A DNA stretch of 38,678 nt from the NCBI GenBank assembly GCA_036271855.1, contig DATAZV010000189.1, forward strand, positions 1-38,678. The letters are read 5' to 3'. Below the pieces are notes generated by a model. It was not told the origin of the DNA, did no database searches, and was given only the letters and a program-made list of their open reading frames with translations. This document shows positions 32,060-38,597 of this stretch, in pieces. Within the stretch, counting starts at the first letter, position 1, and each line of letters begins with the position of its first letter. A program made the position numbers and the translations under genes. This DNA is from JAQGMJ01 sp036271855. Lineage in GTDB: Bacteria; Pseudomonadota; Gammaproteobacteria; Burkholderiales; JAEUOS01.

Positions 32060-33790
32060 GTGGACCAGGATAAAAAGGACAGCCCCGGCAGTGCGAGCAA
32101 AGCCGCCGAGCCCTCGTTCAGCCAGATCCAGAAGGCCGCCGAGCTGCTGAAGATCAAGCGCTTCGCGCAGTCCGGCACCGCACCGGCCACGCCGGCGGCG
32201 GAAACGCCGGCCCCCGCGCCCGAGCAGCCGGCCCAGGCCGCGGCACCAGTTGCCGAGGCGCCGGTGGCTGCACCGGCTGCGCAGGCTCCTGCTGCCGCAC
32301 CAGTTGCCCAAGCGCCTGCGGCGCCCGCACCCGCCGCCCCTGCTCCAGCGCCGGTGGCCGCGGCCCAGCCCAAGGCGCCTCCTCCGGCGCCTGTCCCGGC
32401 CGCCGCCGCGCCGGCCGCACCGCCTGCTGCCGCGTCCGCACCTGCTGCACCCGCGGCGGCAGCGCAAGCCGACAAGCCCACCGTCTCGCATGGTCCTTCG
32501 ATCGCCGAGCCGGTGTCGATGGCGGCGCCGGCAGCGGCCGTACGCGCAGCCGCCCCGGCTGCCGCGCCCAAGCCTGCCGCACCCAAACCCGCCGCACCGG
32601 CTCCGGCCAAGGCAGCGCCGGTGGCCGCCGCACCGGCACGCGCCAACGGCGGCACCGTGCCCAACGTGCAAGCACAGGCCGCCGCCGCCCAGGCCGAGGC
32701 CTCGCTGCCGGCCGACTACGCCGAACTCAAGCGCCAGGCCCTGCTCAAGGCGCAGGCGCAAATGCCACAGGAGTCGCGCCTGGCCCTGCCGGTGGGCACC
32801 AGCCTGCAGGAATACAACATCGAGTGGACCTTAGGCATAGGCGGCTTCGGCATCACCTACCTGGCCCTCGACACCAACCTTGAAGCCGAGGTGGCGATCA
32901 AGGAATATTTCCCCAGCGACATGTGCGCGCGCGAGTCCGGCGGCAAGGTGCGCATCAAGACCCCGGACGAGGAAGAAGCTTTCAAGGAAGGCCTGGACAA
33001 GTTCCTCAAGGAGTGCCGTACCCTCGCCAACTTCAAGCACGCCAACGTCGTGCGGGTGTCACGCTTTTTCCAGGCCAACAACACCGCCTACATGGTGATG
33101 GAGTACGAATCCGGCGAGTCCTTCAAGGACTGGCTGGCCTCACGCAAGACCATCGACGAAGCGTTGCTCCTGAAAATGATATTGCCGCTGCTCGACGGCC
33201 TCGACGTCGTGCACAAGGCCGGCTTCCTGCACCGCGACATCAAGCCCGCCAACATTTTCGTGCGTCAGGACGACAGCATGGTCCTGCTCGACTTCGGCGC
33301 CGCGCGCCATGCGGTGGGCACCCGCAGCCGCAGCCTCACCACCATCGTCACCCCGGGTTACGCGCCGTTCGAGCAATACCACTCGCACGGCAAGCAGGGC
33401 CCGTGGACCGACCTCTACGCCTTCGGCGGCATGATGTACTGGGTGATCACCGGCGCCAAGCCGGTGGAAGCTCCCGCGCGCATCAAGACCGACGCCATGG
33501 TGCCCGCCTCCAAGGCCGGCGCCGGGCGCTACAGCCCGGCCCTGCTGGCCGCCGTCGACTGGGCCCTGGTGCCGGATGAGAACAAGCGCCCGCAATCGGT
33601 GGCCGACTTCAAGGCGGCGCTCACCGCCACCACCCCGGTGGCCGTGCCGGTGCAGGTGGCCGCGCCTGCGGTGGCGCCGCAGCCGCTGCCCAAGACCATG
33701 ATCAAGGCGCCGCCCAAGGCCACCGCCCCCGGGGGCGACGACAAGAGCGGCGACGCCAAAAAATGGTGGAAGCCCTGGGGCGTGAAGTAG
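32060..33790 (+). CDS. Hanks-type Ser/Thr protein kinase with long Ala/Pro-rich N-terminus
   Basis: 576-aa eukaryotic-like kinase with the catalytic domain at about 250-525. Visible are the P-loop GIGGFGITYLA from Gly259, Lys281 (VAIKEYF), HRDIKPANI with Asp393, and DFGAAR with Asp411, so it should be active. The first ~45 residues include a helical SFSQIQKAAELLKIKRFAQS. Residues ~50-215 are almost only Ala, Pro, Val and Gln, a flexible linker. There is no membrane segment, unlike PknB/PpkA-type sensors; the C-terminus ends in a Trp/Lys tail (KKWWKPWGVK). The start is GTG at 32060 with AGGGG 10 nt upstream. It is paired with the PP2C gene upstream. Confidence 0.92.
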   Translation: MDQDKKDSPGSASKAAEPSFSQIQKAAELLKIKRFAQSGTAPATPAAETPAPAPEQPAQAAAPVAEAPVAAPAAQAPAAAPVAQAPAAPAPAAPAPAPVAAAQPKAPPPAPVPAAAAPAAPPAAASAPAAPAAAAQADKPTVSHGPSIAEPVSMAAPAAAVRAAAPAAAPKPAAPKPAAPAPAKAAPVAAAPARANGGTVPNVQAQAAAAQAEASLPADYAELKRQALLKAQAQMPQESRLALPVGTSLQEYNIEWTLGIGGFGITYLALDTNLEAEVAIKEYFPSDMCARESGGKVRIKTPDEEEAFKEGLDKFLKECRTLANFKHANVVRVSRFFQANNTAYMVMEYESGESFKDWLASRKTIDEALLLKMILPLLDGLDVVHKAGFLHRDIKPANIFVRQDDSMVLLDFGAARHAVGTRSRSLTTIVTPGYAPFEQYHSHGKQGPWTDLYAFGGMMYWVITGAKPVEAPARIKTDAMVPASKAGAGRYSPALLAAVDWALVPDENKRPQSVADFKAALTATTPVAVPVQVAAPAVAPQPLPKTMIKAPPKATAPGGDDKSGDAKKWWKPWGVK

Positions 33791-33827
33791 GCGCGCCGGC
33801 TCGACTGCCACACTCCGCAAATTACAG

Positions 33828-33919
33828 TGTCATTCTGAGTGAAACGAAGAATCTGCTTTTGATGGCTTTAGGCAGAGTGCGACGGAAAAAGCAGATTCTT
33901 CGCTTTGCTCAGAATGACA
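33828..33919. repeat. 92-bp imperfect inverted repeat (33-bp arms, 26-bp loop)
   Basis: Arms 33828-33860 and 33887-33919 are identical as inverted copies except for three positions in the middle (TGAAAC against CAAAGC). As RNA, two of these become G-U pairs. Each arm begins TGTCATTCTGAG and continues to GAAGAATCTGCTTTT. The core (TGTCATTCTGAG...GAAGAATC) resembles a palindrome widespread in intergenic regions of many bacteria. It lies between the convergent kinase and dioxygenase genes and may end transcription from both sides. Confidence 0.85.
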
Positions 33920-33961
33920 GGGGTGGATGGGATGGCGACAGCCCCAGTCGTTACAGAGCCT

Positions 33962-34477
33962 TCAGCCCTTGCCCGGATGCACCGCGCCGCAGGCCTTGCA
34001 GGTGCGCGCGTCCCTGCTGGCGTAAAACGCCTCGAACAGCGGCGGCAGGTCGCTGACGATGCTCTTGAGTTGCACCTCGACCCGGTGCACCAGTTCGCCG
34101 CACTCCAGGCAATACCACTCGAAGCCGTCCTTCACCCCTTCTGGCCTGGTGCGTTCGATGACGATGCACAGGCTGCCCTCTTCCGGGCGCTGCGGCGAGT
34201 GGCGCAGGTGCGGGGGCAGCAGGAACATCGCCCCTTCGCGTAGGTCGACCCGCCCCGGCTTTCCGGCTTCGTCAATGATGTTCAGGCTCGCATTGCCCTT
34301 GAACTGGTAGAAGAATTCTTCGTAAGGGTCGTCGTGAAAGTCGGTGCGCTTGTTCGGGCCGCCGACCACCGTGACAATGAAATCGGTATCGCGCCAGATC
34401 TGCTGGTTGCCCACCGGGGGTTTCAGCAGATGCTGGTGCTCGGCGATCCACTGCGGGAAATTGATCGGAGAGAGCAT
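33962..34477 (-). CDS. nbaC: 3-hydroxyanthranilate 3,4-dioxygenase
   Basis: 171-aa cupin dioxygenase that opens 3-hydroxyanthranilate to 2-amino-3-carboxymuconate semialdehyde. Likely Fe(II) ligands are His48 (RTDFHDD), Glu54 (PYEEFFYQ) and His93 (RHSPQRP); Arg44 would bind the substrate carboxylate. The bacterial-type C-terminal rubredoxin-like site has Cys123, Cys126, Cys160 and Cys163. It lies 8 bp after the 2-aminomuconate deaminase gene, so the two are one transcript. The carboxymuconate semialdehyde decarboxylase and aldehyde dehydrogenase that would link the two steps are not in the window. Confidence 0.94.
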   Translation of the reverse strand: MLSPINFPQWIAEHQHLLKPPVGNQQIWRDTDFIVTVVGGPNKRTDFHDDPYEEFFYQFKGNASLNIIDEAGKPGRVDLREGAMFLLPPHLRHSPQRPEEGSLCIVIERTRPEGVKDGFEWYCLECGELVHRVEVQLKSIVSDLPPLFEAFYASRDARTCKACGAVHPGKG

Positions 34478-34485
34478 TTCGTAAC

Positions 34486-34923
34486 CTACGGCTTATCGGG
34501 AGTCCGCGGAGCGGCGAGCGGCCTATAGGCCACAGCCTTGATCTCGATGCGCAGGTGCGGATGCGGCAACTGGTGCACCGCCACCGTGGTGCGCGCCGGC
34601 CCGTCGTAATCGAAGAACTCGCCGTAGACCTCGTTGTAGCCGCCGAAATCGCCCATGTCGACCAGGAAGCTGACGATCTCCACGCAGTCGGACAACTCCG
34701 CCCCGGCACTCTTCAACACATCGCGGATGTTTTCGATCACCGCGCGGGTCTGCGCGCGGATGTCGAACTGCATGGTGCCGGCGGCGTCCGCGCTGGCGCC
34801 GGCAAAGGTGTTGTCGGGCCGGCGCGAACTGGTGCCGGAGACGAAAATAAAGTCTCCGGCGCGCCGGTAGTGCGGGTATTTGCCGCGCGGCCTGGCCTTG
34901 CCGGCGATGACTTCGGAACTCAC
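34486..34923 (-). CDS. 2-aminomuconate deaminase, RidA (YjgF) family
   Basis: 145-aa RidA-fold protein. The motifs FVSGTSSRRPDNTFAGA, DIRAQTRAVIENI and ARTTVAVHQLPHPHL resemble 2-aminomuconate deaminases of the aminophenol and nitrobenzoate meta pathways (AmnD/NbaF type) rather than generic RidA. It would convert 2-aminomuconate to 4-oxalocrotonate and ammonia. The start is GTG at 34923 with GGAGG 8 nt upstream; the frame upstream of it overlaps the hydrolase gene and was rejected. It lies between the dienelactone hydrolase gene (16 bp) and nbaC (8 bp). Confidence 0.85.
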   Translation of the reverse strand: MSSEVIAGKARPRGKYPHYRRAGDFIFVSGTSSRRPDNTFAGASADAAGTMQFDIRAQTRAVIENIRDVLKSAGAELSDCVEIVSFLVDMGDFGGYNEVYGEFFDYDGPARTTVAVHQLPHPHLRIEIKAVAYRPLAAPRTPDKP

Positions 34924-34939
34924 GCGCGCATCCTCCCGC

Positions 34940-35614
34940 TTACTGTTCCGCCACGTGCTTCTTGAAAAAGTCCAGGGTGCGCTGGCGCGCTTCCTTCGCC
35001 GCACCCGCATCGTAGGCGCCGCGCTGGTCGCAATTGAAGCCGTGGTCGGCCGGATAGGTGAACACCTGGGCGCTGGGGTGGATGGCCTTCACTTTGGCCA
35101 CGCCTTCCATCGGAATGTAGCTGTCCTTTTCGCCGAAGTGCAGCATCACCGGCACCTTGGGCTGCTCGTTGGCGACGTCGGGAATGCCGCCGCCGTAGTA
35201 AGGCACGGCCGCCGACAAGCCCTTGACGCGGGCTGCGGAAAACCAGGTAAGCAGGCCGCCGAAGCAGAAGCCTACGATGCCGACCTTGCCGGCCTTGCCC
35301 GCTTCGTCCACCGTGGCCTGGATGTCGGCCATCGCGCCATCGGTTTTGGTGGCAGCCTTCAGGGCCATGCCTTCCTGCATTTCCGGCATGGTGTAGCCGA
35401 TGTCCACGCCGGGCTTGGCGCGGTCGAACACCGAGGGCGCCAAAGCCAGGTAGCCTTCGGCGGCGTAGAGCTCGGCGGTCTTGCGGATGTGGTCGTTGAC
35501 GCCGAAGATTTCCTGCACCACCACAATGGCGCCCTTCGGCTTGCCCGCGGGCTCGGCCTTGTAGCAGGAAAATTTGTGGCCGTCGGCGGCCGTCAGCGTG
35601 ATCATCGTGCCCAT
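34940..35614 (-). CDS. Dienelactone hydrolase family protein
   Basis: 224-aa alpha/beta hydrolase with the Cys-Asp-His triad of dienelactone hydrolase: Cys117 (GFCFGG), Asp164 (EKDSYIP) and His191 (ADHGFNC). Glu36 in QEIFGVN is also conserved. Classic members open dienelactones in chlorocatechol and hydroxyquinol routes; many homologues have unknown substrates. A strong AGGAG box precedes the start at 35614. It is the first gene of the run to nbaC, so it is probably expressed with the aminomuconate genes. Its place in that pathway is not known. Confidence 0.9.
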   Translation of the reverse strand: MGTMITLTAADGHKFSCYKAEPAGKPKGAIVVVQEIFGVNDHIRKTAELYAAEGYLALAPSVFDRAKPGVDIGYTMPEMQEGMALKAATKTDGAMADIQATVDEAGKAGKVGIVGFCFGGLLTWFSAARVKGLSAAVPYYGGGIPDVANEQPKVPVMLHFGEKDSYIPMEGVAKVKAIHPSAQVFTYPADHGFNCDQRGAYDAGAAKEARQRTLDFFKKHVAEQ

Positions 35615-35724
35615 TGCTATCTCCTGGAAATTTGCCCGGTTGGGGTTGGAAAAGACCCTGCGTCCAGCGTTACGGGCGCGGCCTGCAACACAAGGCTGAA
35701 CCGGTTACGATGGGAGGTGCCGCG

Positions 35725-35753
35725 ATTGTAGCGCTCATTGCGCCGCTCATTGT
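35725..35753 (-). promoter_or_regulatory. Possible promoter and repeated half-sites upstream of the hydrolase operon
   Basis: On the minus strand a TACAAT (35730-35725) could be the -10 of the dienelactone hydrolase operon, giving a ~100-nt leader. Two direct copies of GCTCATTG (35733-35740 and 35745-35752, 12 bp apart) lie in the -15 to -35 area. The spacing suggests one face of the helix and so a bound regulator. No good -35 hexamer is present. Confidence 0.3.
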
Positions 35754-35795
35754 CCTGCAGTTGTGGCCATCATTCCGCTCATAGCCCAGATCACC

Positions 35796-36629
35796 ATGAT
35801 CAACCTGCACGACATCCGCTACATCCGCTTAGGCACCCGCGACATCGAAGGCGCGACCCGCTACGCCACCGGCATCCTCGGCCTGCAGCAGGCCCAGCAG
35901 GCCGGCAACCCCAAGCACGGCCGCGCGATATATTTCCGCAGCGACGACCGCGACCACACCGTCGGCTTCTCGGTCGACAGCGTCGCCGAGCTGGACTCCG
36001 CCGCCGCCAACCTCGAGGCCGAACGCATCCCCTTCACCCGCGGGACGCCTGAGCAGTGCGAAGCGCGCCGCGTCGAAGCCTTCATCAATTTCAAGGACCC
36101 CACCGGCAACGCCATCGACCTCTGCGTCTGGCCGCACCACTCGGGCACCCGCTACTTCCCCACCCGCGACGCCGGCATCACCGGCTTTTCCCACATCGGC
36201 CTGCGCACGACGGATGCCAAGCGCGACGAACGCTTCTGGACCAACGTATTGTCGGCCAAAGTTTCCGACCGTATCGGCCCCGCCCCGCTGCTGCGCATCG
36301 ACGAAGTCCACCACAAGATCGCCCTCTTCCCCTCAACGTTTGCGGGAGTGCAACACATCAACCATCAGGTAGCGGAAGTCGACGACATCATGCGCTCCTG
36401 GTATTTCCTGCAAAAAAACGGCATCCGCATCGTCTTCGGCCCCGGCCGCCACCCCACCTCCGGCGCCCGCTTTCTCTACTTCGAAGGCCCGGACGGCATG
36501 GTCTACGAATACTCCTGCGGCGTGCGCCTGGTCACTGATCCGGACGAGATGCCGCGGCAGTTTCCGTTTACCGCGGAGTCGTTTTGCATGTGGGGGGCGA
36601 AGCCGGATATTCCGGAGTTCAAGACTTGA
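35796..36629 (+). CDS. Two-domain extradiol dioxygenase (VOC superfamily)
   Basis: 277-aa type I extradiol dioxygenase-like protein with two glyoxalase/VOC modules (about 4-113 and 130-245). Probable Fe(II) ligands in the second module are His133 (FSHIGL), His190 (INHQV) and Glu238 (VYEYSC), so it is likely catalytic. Substrates of relatives are catechols or biphenyl diols; the true one is unknown. The ATG at 35796 gives the conserved N-terminus; a GTG at 35763 would add 11 residues. It is divergent from the dienelactone hydrolase operon (181-bp spacer), suggesting shared control in aromatic breakdown. Confidence 0.88.
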   Translation: MINLHDIRYIRLGTRDIEGATRYATGILGLQQAQQAGNPKHGRAIYFRSDDRDHTVGFSVDSVAELDSAAANLEAERIPFTRGTPEQCEARRVEAFINFKDPTGNAIDLCVWPHHSGTRYFPTRDAGITGFSHIGLRTTDAKRDERFWTNVLSAKVSDRIGPAPLLRIDEVHHKIALFPSTFAGVQHINHQVAEVDDIMRSWYFLQKNGIRIVFGPGRHPTSGARFLYFEGPDGMVYEYSCGVRLVTDPDEMPRQFPFTAESFCMWGAKPDIPEFKT

Positions 36630-36630
36630 A

Positions 36631-36659
36631 ATTCCCGGCAGGAAGTCCCCTCGGGGAAT
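36631..36659. repeat. Small imperfect palindrome after the VOC dioxygenase gene
   Basis: ATTCCC (36631-36636) and GGGAAT (36654-36659) flank a C/G-rich centre containing TCCCCTCGGGGA. The outer sequence (ATTCCC...GGGAATGACG) recalls the GTCATTCCC-type intergenic palindromes of proteobacteria. A T7 run follows at 36677-36683, too far for a classic terminator. Confidence 0.35.
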
Positions 36660-36745
36660 GACGGTAAAAGACAGTGTTTTTTTGCGCTTGGCACAAGCGG
36701 CGGCTAGACAGCAATCACCATGAAATTCCGGCGGCTCGCGCCGCT

Positions 36746-37183
36746 TCAGGTCTCATCCGGATACCTCGCATAGTCCGCTTTGTAGACACTTTCGATATCA
36801 GAGCCGACGACTTCGTACTCCCCTTCCATGTGGTGGTGGAAAGCGATAATTTCACTCCCATCGCGCCAGCGAATGCCCCACAGTTCATCCGCACTTGAGC
36901 TACCGAAAAAAATAAAAGGTGTGAGATCAAGGTCCGGCCAGGTTTCCCCAAATTCATTCCAGCAGAATTCGGTCAGTGACTGAAGAGAACCCACGAAATC
37001 CTGCTCCGTGAGGCAAAGCAGGTACTTGGCATTCCCTCTGTCTTCCCTGAAGCCGTCGCACTGGCGGTACAGATCGCGAAGTTGTTCCGGAAACTTGACG
37101 CCCAAGGCCGACTCAACGGCCGCGATCTCCGCGTCGGTTGCGGCGGCGCCAAATGTTCCCTGGGGAAAGAGGGTCCGGAGCAT
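36746..37183 (-). CDS. SMI1/KNR4 (SUKH) family protein, probable immunity protein
   Basis: 145-aa acidic protein of the SUKH fold. Typical features are the N-terminal ATDAEIAAVESALGVKFPEQLRDLYRQ-like helix pair (first ~42 residues), QCDGF, and the central FIFFGSSSADELWGI strand pair. SUKH proteins often neutralise contact-dependent or polymorphic toxins; no toxin gene is in the window. A GGAG box precedes the start. It follows the DUF2314-Imm33 gene by 46 bp on the same strand, so the two may be one transcript. Confidence 0.8.
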   Translation of the reverse strand: MLRTLFPQGTFGAAATDAEIAAVESALGVKFPEQLRDLYRQCDGFREDRGNAKYLLCLTEQDFVGSLQSLTEFCWNEFGETWPDLDLTPFIFFGSSSADELWGIRWRDGSEIIAFHHHMEGEYEVVGSDIESVYKADYARYPDET

Positions 37184-37229
37184 TGATGGCTCTCCATTTA
37201 CGGTAAATCACAGTCATCGCGTCCTTGCA

Positions 37230-37835
37230 TCAGACAGGAACAAACTGTCCCGTTTGCGGATCAAGCGCGAACGCCGACCCCTCCGGCGAGTCAAGCAAAT
37301 CGACGAACCCGTCGTCCTTGTTGAGCACCGCGCCTAGTGAGACGTAAGCGAAGTTCTTTGCGTCATCCATGTACTCTTCCGACTCGTCGTTCGCGGTGAT
37401 GCGCCAGCCGCTGTCCTCTTCGCCGTCAGGCACTTCTCGATAAATGTAACCGACGGGGCGGCCGTCTTTCATGACCCGGTTGGTGACAAAGCAGCGCTTG
37501 ATGTAACGCTCGACGATGTTGTCGTCGTCATCGTGCGGAGTGCTGATGATGTGGCAGGCGCGAAATTCCACGGTATCGTCGGGCTTAAGATTCTTGATGT
37601 GCTTGGGCAGATTGGTCAGTCGCCCGCGAAACCCTCCGTCACCCGTCACCTCGTCCACTTCCACCCACATGCGCTCGGCCGCCGGCGCCTCGGGGTCGTC
37701 GGACTCGAAGCGGAATATCAACTTGACGACATCGCCCGCCGCAATCTTGCCGATGATTTCGGGGCCGGGCTTGTAGAACGTGTACTTGAACTCGGCGGCG
37801 AGTTCGTCGGCGTTACCGAGGGTCCAGGAGGGCAT
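37230..37835 (-). CDS. DUF2314-DUF2185 (Imm33) fusion, probable immunity protein
   Basis: 201-aa acidic protein. The N-terminal half (about 35-100: VVKLIFRFES, ERMWVEVDEV, FRGRLTNLPKHIKNLKPDD) resembles DUF2314. The C-terminal half (about 112-201: CFVTNRVM, PVGYIYREVPDGEEDSGWRI, VDLLDSPEGSAFAL) resembles DUF2185, also called immunity protein 33. There is no signal or membrane segment. The start at 37835 has GGAG upstream. Proteins of this type usually protect against polymorphic toxins, but no toxin partner is seen; the SUKH gene downstream supports an orphan immunity cluster. Confidence 0.78.
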   Translation of the reverse strand: MPSWTLGNADELAAEFKYTFYKPGPEIIGKIAAGDVVKLIFRFESDDPEAPAAERMWVEVDEVTGDGGFRGRLTNLPKHIKNLKPDDTVEFRACHIISTPHDDDDNIVERYIKRCFVTNRVMKDGRPVGYIYREVPDGEEDSGWRITANDESEEYMDDAKNFAYVSLGAVLNKDDGFVDLLDSPEGSAFALDPQTGQFVPV

Positions 37836-37975
37836 GGGTATCTCCGCTGGCAGTCATGCTCAAAGGTACAAGAGGACAGCTCAGTCTGTCCCTTATCGAC
37901 AAAAATCTATAACCCAAACTCGCGGATCTTCCGCAGGCTTGACTGAATTTTTCAGGCATCTGACCATTTACGCGC

Positions 37976-38449
37976 TCAGAAACGAATCGAAATCTGCGGC
38001 ACCACGCGCATCTGCGTGCCGTTGTCCACGCCATTCAGTTCCGGCCCCGACAAATAGCCGTCCTTGTCCTTGTCGAGTGCGTTGAACGCCTTTTTCATGT
38101 CCGCATGACCGGCCAGCGGCTTTTTAAGCTCCTCCAGGTCCACCTGGCCGTCGCCGTTACTGTCGATCTTGGTGAGCCTTAACGGCGCCGGCCCGTCGCC
38201 CTTTTTCGGACTGCCGGCCTTGACCTCGCTGCGGCTCAAGGTGCCGTTCTTGTCGGCGTCCATGCTCTGCATCGCATGGGTCGCCGCGCTGTGAACGAAT
38301 TCGTCATAGGAAATACGCTGGTCGCCGTCGAGGTCGATCATCTTGGGGGTGGGCGGCGCGGCGTGGGCAGTCAAAACCAGGCCAAGCAGTCCGGCCACAC
38401 AAAAGCAGCCGGGGCGCAATGCGGGTACGTCGGGCGAATATTTCTTCAT
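37976..38449 (-). CDS. Secreted four-EF-hand calcium-binding protein
   Basis: 157-aa protein with a probable signal peptide (about 1-30, cleavage after AHA) and four canonical 12-residue EF loops: 39-50 (DLDGDQRISYDE), 64-75 (DADKNGTLSRSE), 96-107 (DSNGDGQVDLEE) and 126-137 (DKDKDGYLSGPE). All four keep Asp at position 1 and Glu at 12, so Ca2+ binding is likely, in the periplasm or outside. The start at 38449 begins the signal peptide (MKKYSPDV); an upstream in-frame ATG at 38530 was rejected. No Shine-Dalgarno is obvious. Function is unknown. Confidence 0.82.
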   Translation of the reverse strand: MKKYSPDVPALRPGCFCVAGLLGLVLTAHAAPPTPKMIDLDGDQRISYDEFVHSAATHAMQSMDADKNGTLSRSEVKAGSPKKGDGPAPLRLTKIDSNGDGQVDLEELKKPLAGHADMKKAFNALDKDKDGYLSGPELNGVDNGTQMRVVPQISIRF

Positions 38450-38550
38450 GGTGTTTGAGATGGGGCCGATTGGTGTTGCATGGGGACGCGAGTGGTTCGA
38501 AATTGGGCAGATGAACCGATATTGAATCACAGTAAATCACAGCTTGGTCT

Positions 38551-38570
38551 CAAGTTCCAAGTGCAACACT
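38551..38570. mobile_element. Candidate left end of an IS30-type element
   Basis: The stretch around CAAGTTCCAAGTGCAACACT lies about 30-50 bp upstream of the transposase start, where the left inverted repeat of an IS30-type element would be expected. The right end lies outside the window, so the repeat and target duplication cannot be confirmed. Confidence 0.35.
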
Positions 38571-38597
38571 TTAGGCCAAACAGCCAGGAGGGTTGCA

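Noticed and set aside
32044..32664. 206-codon Gly/Ala-rich frame antisense to the kinase linker
   Set aside because: Mirror of the Ala/Pro low-complexity coding region; no start signal or similarity.
37860..37900. Inverted repeat GGACAG-CTCAGT-CTGTCC upstream of the Imm33 gene
   Set aside because: Only 6-bp arms; no link to a promoter and no second copy that could be shown by eye.
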